Below, in pieces: positions 17,714 to 26,137 of a DNA stretch of 64,000 nucleotides. A program made the position numbers and the translations under genes. This stretch comes from SXVE01 sp036388895 (GTDB taxonomy: Bacteria; Acidobacteriota; Blastocatellia; Pyrinomonadales; Pyrinomonadaceae): assembly GCA_036388895.1 (NCBI GenBank), contig DASVQY010000061.1, positions 58,370-122,369 of the forward strand. The letters run 5' to 3'. Below the pieces are notes generated by a model. That model had not been told where the DNA came from and ran no database searches. It saw only the letters and a list, made by a program, of their open reading frames with translations. The number at the start of each line of letters is the position of its first letter. Within the stretch, counting starts at the first letter, position 1.

Positions 17714-19501
17714 ATGAGTATCGGAAAAATATTTTCGATTTTTATTTTAGCCTTATTGATCAGCGTTTTTTTAGGAAGCTCGGAAATCGCCGGGCAGGAA
17801 AACCCCTTCGATTACAAACGCAGCGAGCCGCTCGGCGTGCAGGAGAAATCAACTATTATGCGCGGTCGGGCGAAAATCGTTGATTTGACTTATACAAGTC
17901 TGAAAGGCGGTGTGGTTTCCGCTTACCTGGTTATGCCGGAAAGCGTTTCGAATGGAAAGCATCCCGGCGTCGTTTTCCAGCACTGGATGATGCCGGAAAG
18001 GACAAACGCAAATCGGACCGAATTTTTGGACGAAGCCGTTGAACTAGCCGAAAAAACCGGTGCTGTGTCGCTTCTGATAGACGCGCCGATGAAACGGGAA
18101 GGTTTTGCGCCGCCCGCCGATAAGCCGAGAGGAACGGCTGACATGACAAATATCACGCAGGCGATTATTGATATTCGGCGCGGCGTTGATGTTCTGTTTT
18201 CACGAAAAGAGATTGATAAAAATCGTCTGGCGTATGTCGGACACAGTTTCGGAGCGGCGATGGGCGGGATTTTGCTCGGCGTCGAACCGCGTTTTAACGC
18301 CTTCGTGCTGATGGCAAGTACCTTTGAGGTGCAGAAAAAAATCAGCGCCAGCCAGGACCCGAACTTTGTGAAATGGCGCGCCTCTTTTGCCGAAGGAGAG
18401 TTTGAAAACTATCTGCGCATCACGGCTCCGGGCGATCCGGCGCGGTACGTCGTCAAAAAAAGAACTGCTCCCGTGTTGCTTCAATACGCCAAAAATGACG
18501 AATTCTTTTCGGGCGAGCAGGACGTTGTTCGCGCAGCCCAAATAGTATCGGAGCCGAAAACGGTGAAAATTTATGAAGACGGAGCGCATGAGCTAAACGC
18601 CGAAGCCAAGCGCGACCGAATCGAATGGCTGATCGGTCAAATCGGCAAAAACAAAAATCAAACTTCCGAAACTTCCGTGTCATTTGATTACAATCGAAAT
18701 GCGTCGCTCGATGTGCGACAAGTAAAAACCGAAAATAAAAACGGCATCCACGTTGCGGACATTACTTATGCCAGCCCAAAAGGCGGTAGCGTGACGGCTT
18801 ATTTCGTTTTGCCGAAAGGAAATGGCAAATTTCCCGCAGTAATTTATCAACACTGGGGAATGCCGGGCGGAAATCGCGACGAATTTTTGCCCGAAGCCGA
18901 AACGATGGCGAAAAACGGAATCGCCTCCATACTTATTGACGCTCCGTTTGCGCGTCCCGAACCGTGGCGGCGAAATTTAGGCGGCTCCGATGATCCGGCG
19001 GTTTTCACGCAGGCTGTTATTGATCTTCGCCGCGCGGTTGATTTGCTCATCTCGCGTTCGGAAATTGATTCGGAACGCATTGCTTTCGTCGGGCACAGTT
19101 TCGGCGCGAATATGGGCGGCATTTTGGCGGGCGTCGAAAAACGCATCAAATATTTTGTTTTGATGGCTGGACTCGGCAATCAAGCCGAGTTTATGCGAAA
19201 TTCGCAAACTCCCGAACTGGTGCAGCTTCGCAAATCGCTTCCGGCGGACGCTTTCGCCGGTTACACGAAAAGCATCGAACCGTTCGCCGCCGAAAATTAC
19301 GTCAAAAATTCCGCGCCCGCCGATCTGTTTTTTCAAGCCGCAACGAATGACGAAGGCATCACCCGCGCCGAATCGAAATCATATTACGCCGCCGCCAGCA
19401 ATCCAAAAACGATCAAATTTTATGAAGCGAAACACGCGCTCAATGCAGACGCCGAGCGCGACCGAATAAGCTGGCTAAAAAAGAAATTAGGCAATAAATA
19501 A
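17714..19501 (+). CDS. Exported tandem alpha/beta hydrolase (two dienelactone-hydrolase-like domains)
   Basis: A 595-residue protein with a signal peptide (residues 1-28) followed by two homologous alpha/beta hydrolase domains, about 31-312 and 324-595. Each has the nucleophile elbow GHSFGA (Ser ~178 and ~462), a preceding block IIDIRRGVDVLFSRKEID / VIDLRRAVDLLISRSEID, an acidic residue in YAKNDEF / AATNDEG and a catalytic His in GAHELNAEAKRDRI / KHALNADAERDRI. Both triads appear complete, so both halves could be active. It probably acts on an ester in the periplasm or outside the cell; substrate unknown. The gene arose by internal duplication. Confidence 0.85.
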   Translation: MSIGKIFSIFILALLISVFLGSSEIAGQENPFDYKRSEPLGVQEKSTIMRGRAKIVDLTYTSLKGGVVSAYLVMPESVSNGKHPGVVFQHWMMPERTNANRTEFLDEAVELAEKTGAVSLLIDAPMKREGFAPPADKPRGTADMTNITQAIIDIRRGVDVLFSRKEIDKNRLAYVGHSFGAAMGGILLGVEPRFNAFVLMASTFEVQKKISASQDPNFVKWRASFAEGEFENYLRITAPGDPARYVVKKRTAPVLLQYAKNDEFFSGEQDVVRAAQIVSEPKTVKIYEDGAHELNAEAKRDRIEWLIGQIGKNKNQTSETSVSFDYNRNASLDVRQVKTENKNGIHVADITYASPKGGSVTAYFVLPKGNGKFPAVIYQHWGMPGGNRDEFLPEAETMAKNGIASILIDAPFARPEPWRRNLGGSDDPAVFTQAVIDLRRAVDLLISRSEIDSERIAFVGHSFGANMGGILAGVEKRIKYFVLMAGLGNQAEFMRNSQTPELVQLRKSLPADAFAGYTKSIEPFAAENYVKNSAPADLFFQAATNDEGITRAESKSYYAAASNPKTIKFYEAKHALNADAERDRISWLKKKLGNK

Positions 19502-20096
19502 AGATTTGCGATTAAAGAATTATGAATTTAAACGACTGCGTGCAGCAGATTGACGCATTTTCTTATCCGTATTGTTTTTGGCGCGCCCGTTTCGTAACGA
19601 AGGCGGAAGAGTGAAAGAAAAAGCTCGCCGATAAAATAACGCCGCCAATCGTTGGTTCGATTCAGCGAACGATGTCAAAGTAAAAAAGATTCAGCTTACA
19701 AAAAGCAAGGCGAATTGGAACTCAACCTAACTTCTTGTCAATCGCAGGTTTTGAAAACGGCGAGTATCGTCCGGCAGTTTTTTCTTTCACGATGAAATGC
19801 AGTTTGAAAACAAGTGTTCACTATCGTCAGAAACTTAACTTTAGATTTCCTCAACCTGCAAAAAAGGAGTCGTTACTCGATTGGCGACGATACCGAACGA
19901 GTAACGAATTCAGCCATTTTGTTCGATTTGAGGTGAAAAACTTTAGCTCGTATAATTTGAAGCGTGAAATCGCTCGTTCAAAACCGCCCGGCGGTGATTT
20001 GTCACAAACTCAGCGTGCTTTGATTGAAAATTCCCTTACTCTAAAATAGGAAGTCGGCTTTCTTTCGTAATTCAAAGATGGCGGCGTCAATGACGA
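19502..20096. other. Gap, no supported gene
   Basis: A 104-codon plus frame (19735-20049) exists but lacks a ribosome site and has an unusual composition; it is not accepted. The texture suggests decayed sequence. It presumably contains the promoter for LytS/LytTR pair 2. Confidence 0.3.
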
Positions 20097-21269
20097 ATGG
20101 ATTCACTCGGCAAACAAAGCATTAAATACCAACTGGAAGAAACGCCGAAAAGCCGCTGGATGTGGCGGCTGATCGGTTTTCTGGCATGGACGTTCATCGG
20201 TTTGTCGTTCGCCAGCCGCACTTACGTCGCTTATTACCTGGACGGGTTAAATCCTTCGTGGAAAGAGATTTATTCGTCTAACTTGACGGATTATTATCTG
20301 TGGGGACTGGCTTCGATTTTTATTTTCTATCTCTGCCGCCGTTACCCGGTCGAACGCGAAAAGCTTTTCGCGCGCCTCGGCTTTTATTTCATCGTCGGCG
20401 TTTTTTTGACTTTTCTCGTTCTCGCGCTGTCGGTGGTCGTTTATTGGAATATCGGCTTCGTCAATAAAGAACGCTCGCCGACCGTTTGGGTAATGTTTTC
20501 AAATATGATGACGAATTTGTACTACATCCACCAATTCACTTTGATTTATTGGGTGACAGTCGTCGTCGGGCAGGCGTTTGAATATTACCGGCAGTTGCGC
20601 GTCGGGAAACTGCGAGCCGCGCAGCTCGCCGAACAGCTCGCGCAGGCGCAGCTCGCCGCGCTCAAAATGCAGGTTCACCCGCATTTTCTATTTAACACAT
20701 TAAATTCCATCGCCGCCTTGATGCACAGAGACATTGAAGCCGCCGACCGGATGATTGCGCGTTTGAGCGATTTTCTGCGAATGACTCTGAGAAGCTCGAA
20801 CGAGCCGATAATCACTCTCGCCCAGGAGTTGGAATTTTTGAAAACATATCTTGAAATCGAAAAGGTACGGTTTCAGGAACGGCTCGCGGTCGAAATCGAA
20901 GTCGAACCGCAAGTTCTCGACGCGCAAGTGCCGAATTTGATTTTGCAGCCTCTGGTTGAAAACGCGATTCGTCACGGACTGGCGAGACAGACGGCAGTAG
21001 GAAGTTTGCGCGTTTCGGCACGGCGAGTGCCCGACAAAAGCAGCGGCAATCGAAGCGAGCGTGTAAAAATTCAAATTAAAGATAACGGGCGGGGAATTCA
21101 GCCGAAAAGAGATAATCGGCGAAACGGCGGCGAGCAAAACGGTCTCGGGCTCGCCAACACGCGGGCGCGGCTGGCGCAGGTTTATGATGAAGATTTCCGC
21201 TTTGAAATCGTTGGAAACGCAGGCGAAAGCGGCACCACCGTGACGCTCGACGTGCCTTATTTCGCTTAG
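20097..21269 (+). CDS. LytS/YehU-type sensor histidine kinase (pair 2)
   Basis: A 390-residue kinase with about four N-terminal membrane helices (residues ~22-165) and a coiled linker rich in AAQLAEQLAQAQLAAL. The PF06580 phosphoacceptor block is VHPHFLFNTLNSIAAL (His ~196). The ATPase part has LVENAIRHGLA and GLGLANTRARL. It is close in layout to pair 1 and shares the opening RLIGFLAWTFIGLSFASRTY-type segment (LFGVWTLLGLSFAAISY in pair 1), so the two are paralogues. Its regulator gene follows after 11 bp. Confidence 0.93.
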   Translation: MDSLGKQSIKYQLEETPKSRWMWRLIGFLAWTFIGLSFASRTYVAYYLDGLNPSWKEIYSSNLTDYYLWGLASIFIFYLCRRYPVEREKLFARLGFYFIVGVFLTFLVLALSVVVYWNIGFVNKERSPTVWVMFSNMMTNLYYIHQFTLIYWVTVVVGQAFEYYRQLRVGKLRAAQLAEQLAQAQLAALKMQVHPHFLFNTLNSIAALMHRDIEAADRMIARLSDFLRMTLRSSNEPIITLAQELEFLKTYLEIEKVRFQERLAVEIEVEPQVLDAQVPNLILQPLVENAIRHGLARQTAVGSLRVSARRVPDKSSGNRSERVKIQIKDNGRGIQPKRDNRRNGGEQNGLGLANTRARLAQVYDEDFRFEIVGNAGESGTTVTLDVPYFA

Positions 21270-21280
21270 TTAAAAATAAA

Positions 21281-22060
21281 ATGAAAATTTTGATTGTTGA
21301 TGACGAGCCGCTCGCCCGCGAGCGCATCCGCGAAATGCTCAAAAGAGAATCGCAAGTCGAATTTGTCGAAGAAGCCCAAAACGGCGGCGAAGCGGTCGAA
21401 TTCGTGCGGCATTTAAAGCCCGACGTGGTTTTTCTTGACATTCAGATGCCGGATATGGACGGTTTCCAGGTTCTGGAAACGCTCGACGTGAAAAAAATGG
21501 CGCGCGTTCCGGCAATCGTTTTCGTCACGGCTTACGATCAATACGCTCTGCGGGCGTTTGAGTTTCACGCGGTGGATTACCTACTCAAGCCTTTCGATAG
21601 GGAAAGATTCGCCGAGATGCTCGCGCTCGTCAAAGAAAGAATCCGGCGGCAGGACGGCGATGACGAATACCAGCGGAGAATGTTCAGCCTGCTTGAAAAA
21701 ATGAATCAGTCCCCACCCGAATACCTCGAATGGCTAACCATCAGAAAAGACGAGCGAATCAAGCTGCTGCGCGTCGAAGACATTCACTGGATCGAGGCGC
21801 AGGGCAATTATGTTTCGCTCAAATTCGACGGAAACGCCGAAATGCTGCGCGAGACGATGGATAATCTCGAAAATCAACTGAACCCGAAAACGTTCGTCCG
21901 CGTTCATCGCTCGGCGATCATTAACGTTAGCCGGATAAAAGAACTTCAGGTTTGGGCGCGAGGCGAATACCGCATTTTGATGAAAGACGGAAAAACATTC
22001 ACCCTGAGCCGCAGTTACCGCAGTCGTCTGAACAAGTTTTTAAACAATCGGCTTTTATAA
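21281..22060 (+). CDS. LytTR family response regulator (pair 2)
   Basis: A 259-residue protein. The receiver has DDE at 7-9, Asp53 in VVFLDIQMPDMDG and Lys in YLLKPFDRERF. The LytTR domain (~155-255) has IHWIEAQGNYVSLKF and VHRSAIINVSRIKEL. It forms an operon with the kinase just upstream and may also drive the downstream POTRA/HEAT-like gene at 22150; that link is inference from order only. Confidence 0.94.
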   Translation: MKILIVDDEPLARERIREMLKRESQVEFVEEAQNGGEAVEFVRHLKPDVVFLDIQMPDMDGFQVLETLDVKKMARVPAIVFVTAYDQYALRAFEFHAVDYLLKPFDRERFAEMLALVKERIRRQDGDDEYQRRMFSLLEKMNQSPPEYLEWLTIRKDERIKLLRVEDIHWIEAQGNYVSLKFDGNAEMLRETMDNLENQLNPKTFVRVHRSAIINVSRIKELQVWARGEYRILMKDGKTFTLSRSYRSRLNKFLNNRLL

Positions 22061-22149
22061 CGAAAAGTATTTCGGGGTTGTTACGAGCTGAATATTAGAT
22101 CGGGTCCTTGAGTAAGTTTCATTTCTTATTTGTGTCCAAGATAAGTTTT

Positions 22150-23223
22150 ATGCCGCGTCTGGAAAAATTTAAATTGTTTTTCTTATTCTTGTTATTTGTC
22201 TGCGCTTCAAAAACTGTTGCGCAGGTTCAATTACCGCCTATCGGCATCGTAGACGTTTACGGTTTAAGAACGAGGGCTATTGAACAAGATATTCTCAAGG
22301 CTGCACGAATCAAAAAAGAGGACGACGCGCTGAAAACGCTCGAATCAATGGATGAAATTATCAAGCGGATCAAAACGCTGCCCGGCGTTGCCGAAGCTTC
22401 TCTAAACGTCGTCTGCTGCGATGACGCCGCTCAAAAAACAATCGTCTTTATCGGCGTTCGTGAAAAAGGCGACGGGTCGCCCGACCTGAAACTTCGTCCC
22501 GCACCGAGGGCAAAAATAGATTTGCCCGCCGCCATTTTGCAATCGGGAAAGGATTTTTTGAAAGCATTTTCGCAAGCCATCCTTTACGGCGATAAAGGCG
22601 AAGATCATTCCGAGGGACACGCTCTTTATAACGACCGGGAAATTCGAGCTGTTCAGGAAAAATTCATCGAATATGCCGCCCACGACACGAAGCTTTTGCG
22701 CCGCGTTTTGCGAGAATCGGAAAACCGGGAAAGCAGGGCGCTGGCGACGCAAATTATCGCTTACGCACCGCATAAAAAAGAGATAATCCCGGATTTGATT
22801 TACGCGATGACCGACAGTTATGAAACCGTGCGAAACAATGCCATGCGGGCGCTCGGAGTTCTCGCCGATTACGCGCAAAACAATCCGTCGCAGGGAATGA
22901 AAATTCCGGCTGCTCCTTTTGTCGAGATGCTCAACTCGCTCGAATGGACCGACCGCAATAAATCGCTGATGGTTTTGTATTTTTTAACGGCAAAAAGAGA
23001 TTCGCGGATTTTAATGGAAATAAAACGCTCGGTGCTCGAAAAAAACGCGCTGCCGTCGCTCGTCGAGATGGCGCGTTGGAAAAATCCGAGCCACGCGCAA
23101 ACTTCCTTTTTTATTTTAGGTCGCATCGCAAATTTAGCGGAAGCCGAAATTCAAAGTTCCTGGGATAAAAACAACCGCGAAAAGTTAATCGGAAAAGCCG
23201 TCGCTAATTTCAAGCGCGGCTAA
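22150..23223 (+). CDS. Exported protein with POTRA-like N-terminus and HEAT-like repeats
   Basis: A 357-residue protein with a signal peptide (FFLFLLFVCASKTVAQ). Residues ~28-115 look like a POTRA-type module (GIVDVYGLRTRAIEQDI, an LPGVAEASLNVV segment, then TIVFIGVREKG). Residues ~180-350 are helical with HEAT-like units (RNNAMRALGVLADYAQN, SFFILGRIANLAEAE). This would be a periplasmic protein-interaction scaffold; no enzyme motif seen. The ATG at 22150 is preferred over the TTG at 22108 because the signal peptide begins there. The next gene lies on the opposite strand. Confidence 0.6.
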   Translation: MPRLEKFKLFFLFLLFVCASKTVAQVQLPPIGIVDVYGLRTRAIEQDILKAARIKKEDDALKTLESMDEIIKRIKTLPGVAEASLNVVCCDDAAQKTIVFIGVREKGDGSPDLKLRPAPRAKIDLPAAILQSGKDFLKAFSQAILYGDKGEDHSEGHALYNDREIRAVQEKFIEYAAHDTKLLRRVLRESENRESRALATQIIAYAPHKKEIIPDLIYAMTDSYETVRNNAMRALGVLADYAQNNPSQGMKIPAAPFVEMLNSLEWTDRNKSLMVLYFLTAKRDSRILMEIKRSVLEKNALPSLVEMARWKNPSHAQTSFFILGRIANLAEAEIQSSWDKNNREKLIGKAVANFKRG

Positions 23224-23425
23224 TTAATAATGTGTTTTAACCGTGCGTCGCGAAAATCAAAAATTTAAAGTAAAATATCTTTTTCGATTATTTATTTATT
23301 GTTTTGATTGTGCTTAGCTTAATCGCGCAAAAGAAAGTTTAAAGAGATAAAACTGAAGACAGTCGAAAAACTGCTAAAGAAAACCCGGAGCGGACAGAAT
23401 TTGTGTTTTTTTATCGAGATTCTGT

Positions 23426-24166
23426 TTAACCGAATTTTTCTTTGAGTTTGGCAGCGTAGCGGCGGCTGGCAGTGAGCGGCTCGCGCGCGTTTTGCAGGTA
23501 AATCTGATACGAGCGATTGAACCAATCTTCTACTTTTTCGACATATTCGAGATTGATAATTGCCGCCCGGTGAATGCGAACGAAATGCTTTTCCGGCAAT
23601 CTCGCCTCCCATTCGCGAAGCGATTTTTCTACGAGCAATTTTCGTCCTTCGGCGGTGAAAACTTCCGAATAATCGCCCGCGGAAACGATGTGAGAAATCG
23701 TTCTGATTTTCAGAAAAATCGAACGCGCGCCCGTTTGCACGAAAAGCCGGTCGTCCAATTCGAGCGGGCGAAGGGATTTTGTTTTTTCCGAGTCGGCAGA
23801 TTTTTCTTCACTGAAAAGTTTGTTGACGGCTTGCGCGAGACGCTCCGGGTTAACGGGTTTCATCAAGTAATCGAGCGCGTTCACTTCAAACGCCCGTAGC
23901 GCGTAAGCGTCGAATGCAGTCACGAAGATTGTTTTGAAATTAACGCTCGGCAGGCGTTCGAGCAAGTCGAATCCGGTTTCGCCCCTCATTTGAATGTCGA
24001 GAAAAACTGCGTCGGGTGACTTCGCTTCGATAATTTCAGCGGCTTGGTCGCAGTTTTCCGCTTCGCCGATGATTTCGATCTCAGCGAAATCCGCGAGCAG
24101 CGAACGCAACTCTTTTCTCGCCAGGCGTTCGTCGTCAACAATTAAACTTTTTAAGGTTTTTGACAT
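23426..24166 (-). CDS. LytTR family response regulator (pair 3)
   Basis: A 246-residue protein. The receiver has DDE at 11-13, Asp57 in AVFLDIQMRGETGFD and Lys in YLMKPVNPERL. The LytTR domain (~140-245) shows ISHIVSAGDYSEVF, VRIHRAAIINLEYVEKV and the terminal LTASRRYAAKLKEKF. The ATG at 24166 is chosen over the in-frame TTG at 24175. It lies 36 bp downstream of its kinase. Confidence 0.93.
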   Translation of the reverse strand: MSKTLKSLIVDDERLARKELRSLLADFAEIEIIGEAENCDQAAEIIEAKSPDAVFLDIQMRGETGFDLLERLPSVNFKTIFVTAFDAYALRAFEVNALDYLMKPVNPERLAQAVNKLFSEEKSADSEKTKSLRPLELDDRLFVQTGARSIFLKIRTISHIVSAGDYSEVFTAEGRKLLVEKSLREWEARLPEKHFVRIHRAAIINLEYVEKVEDWFNRSYQIYLQNAREPLTASRRYAAKLKEKFG

Positions 24167-24202
24167 TAATTGCAAAAAAATCGGCTTAAATTACGGTCAA
24201 AT

Positions 24203-25327
24203 TTATTCTTCGATTAGAACTACGGCGCGAACCAAGCCGTTATCTTCATACAATCGGAAGTCGCTTTTTCCCTGAAAGAGTCTGGAGAGCCGCTCGCGCA
24301 CGTTTTTCAGACCGATTCTCGTCCCGTTAGCCTCGCTTTTTTGGGAAAGTTTTCCTGTATTGGTGACTTCCAGAAACAATTCGTTGTTTTGAACTCGCGC
24401 GGCGATGCGGATTTCGAGCGGATTTGCGGCACCGTTTTTGAAGCCGTGTTTGACTGCGTTTTCGACCAAAGGATTAAGCAAAAAACACGGCACGCGAAAG
24501 GTTTTCGCCGCTTCTTCAACGTCAAAAAAGATTTGCAATTTCTCTTCAAACCGAACTTTTTCGATTGCGAGATAATTTTTCGCCGCCTCCAATTCGTCGG
24601 CGAGAGAAACCTTCAGACAATCGCCGTTTTGCAAAGAATGACGAAGAAAATCGGCGAGTTGCGTGACCATCTGCTTGGCTCGCGCCGAGTCTTCATCAAT
24701 CGAAGCGCGCAGTGAATTCAAGGAATTAAAAAGAAAATGCGGATTGAGTTGATAGCGCAGCATTTCGAGTTGCGCCTGGTTCGCCAGCGCGATTGCCGCA
24801 AGAGCGTTTTCGCGTTCGAGCAGAATGTTTTCCCGCTCTTCCTGCCATTGCTGCCAGTATTTGATGCCGAAATAAAGCGCGCTCCAGGCAGTTAAAGTCA
24901 TTCCGTAATCGAGCGCGCTGCGCGGACTGCGGGCTAGATTTGCCCAAACGTCATAGCCGTCGGTTCGCCAATCGGCAATCGTCATTTCCGCGCCCGTCCA
25001 AATCATTCCGAAAACGATTGACACGCCGAGGGCGAGCAGCACGGTTTTCTGAATCGAAAGCCGATTCGTGAAATGTTTGTAGATCGGGCGCATCGCGCAG
25101 GTCAAAACAAAACCGATAATCGTGCGAATGACCTTGATTTCAAACAGGCGATACAAGGCTCCTTCGGGTGCGACCGTCAGAAATGTGATGTAAATCATCG
25201 CCAGATATACGAGCCATCCGCCGATCTGGAGTTGCCAAAAAGTCGGCAGTTTTTTGAGAACGCTGCCGGCTGAAACCGCTCCTAAATTAACTTTCTTGAC
25301 CGACATCGGCGCAAAAACTTTTACCAT
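24203..25327 (-). CDS. LytS/YehU-type sensor histidine kinase (pair 3)
   Basis: A 374-residue kinase with about four membrane helices in residues 30-155. The phosphoacceptor block is LNPHFLFNSLNSLRAS (His ~197). The ATPase part has LNPLVENAVKHGFKNG and GLKNVRERLSRLF. The start ATG at 25327 lacks a clear Shine-Dalgarno, and an ATG at 25306 is an alternative. It is more diverged from kinases 1 and 2 than they are from each other, and lies on the opposite strand. Input signal unknown. Confidence 0.92.
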   Translation of the reverse strand: MVKVFAPMSVKKVNLGAVSAGSVLKKLPTFWQLQIGGWLVYLAMIYITFLTVAPEGALYRLFEIKVIRTIIGFVLTCAMRPIYKHFTNRLSIQKTVLLALGVSIVFGMIWTGAEMTIADWRTDGYDVWANLARSPRSALDYGMTLTAWSALYFGIKYWQQWQEERENILLERENALAAIALANQAQLEMLRYQLNPHFLFNSLNSLRASIDEDSARAKQMVTQLADFLRHSLQNGDCLKVSLADELEAAKNYLAIEKVRFEEKLQIFFDVEEAAKTFRVPCFLLNPLVENAVKHGFKNGAANPLEIRIAARVQNNELFLEVTNTGKLSQKSEANGTRIGLKNVRERLSRLFQGKSDFRLYEDNGLVRAVVLIEE

Positions 25328-25645
25328 TTTTTCTTATTTTTTTCTAAATTTTTGACATTTACCAGCCGCCGTTAAATCCGCGGATACTCTGGCGCTTTTT
25401 TAAATGCCATCATTGCGTCCGAAAATTTTATCTGCGAGTGCCGTGTTTGTCATTGCGGCGTTTGTCGAAGCCGTAAAAAAATCGCGCTTCGTTATTCACT
25501 GCAACCATTTAAACACATAATTTTTCCAAATCCGAAATTTACCTCAATTTACCTCAAATGCTTTAAATGAACATCAGATTTGGGATGAACGAACTTTTTG
25601 CCGTGATGAAAGCGGCAAAGAGTTTGGTAAAACATCTAATTGAAT
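25328..25645. promoter_or_regulatory. Upstream region of kinase 3 with a tandem 10-bp repeat
   Basis: No gene seen. ATTTACCTCA occurs twice head-to-tail at 25537-25546 and 25547-25556, one helical turn apart, about 210 bp upstream of kinase 3. LytTR regulators bind direct repeats, so an autoregulatory site is possible, but this spacing is tighter than in known LytTR sites. Confidence 0.3.
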
Positions 25646-26101
25646 TTATTCCCGGGGCTCAGATTTCATTTCGCCTTGAAATATTTTATTGACGATTTTC
25701 CATTCGTCGCCGATTTTTAAGAGCAATAAATAATCGGTGATTCTCAAAGTCGGGTAATCAAACTTTAAAGTGGCAACGGCGGCTTTGCCTGAAATTTCGA
25801 CGCTTTCTATCCACCGTTTGCGCTGCGATTCGTCTTGGGAGGGCTTTCCCGACATGCCTTTTATGTATTCGTCCAAAGTCCAACTGATGAATTTTCCGTT
25901 AGCTCCATAGCCTTCGATTTTCGCGCCCGGATTAAAAGCTTTTTTCATATATTCCGCTTCGCCCGTCGCGTGACCTTTCAGGTAATTTTCGATCGGGACG
26001 CGCGCGGCTTTTTCTTCTGCCGCGTCGGCTAACGCTTTCGAACCGAAGCAAAAGACGGAAAACCCGAAAATTGCGACAGCGATCAGTAAAAGTTTTTTCA
26101 T
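25646..26101 (-). CDS. Exported NTF2-like protein (putative lumazine-binding type)
   Basis: A 151-residue protein with signal peptide (FGFSVFCFGSKALADA). The rest is one NTF2-like domain with the pattern of the 'putative lumazine-binding' subfamily (PF12893-like): IENYLKGHATGEAEYMKKAF, then FISWTLDEYIKGM and a terminal TDYLLLLKIGDEWKIVNKIF. Ligand or reaction unknown. It lies 36 bp after the aminotransferase gene on the same strand, so the two probably form an operon. Confidence 0.8.
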   Translation of the reverse strand: MKKLLLIAVAIFGFSVFCFGSKALADAAEEKAARVPIENYLKGHATGEAEYMKKAFNPGAKIEGYGANGKFISWTLDEYIKGMSGKPSQDESQRKRWIESVEISGKAAVATLKFDYPTLRITDYLLLLKIGDEWKIVNKIFQGEMKSEPRE

Positions 26102-26137
26102 TTGTCTTTTTCTCCTTTAATTTATCTTTTGTATAAT

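Noticed and set aside
19735..20049. A 104-codon plus frame before kinase 2
   Set aside because: No ribosome site, no domain, and Ser/Arg-rich random composition.
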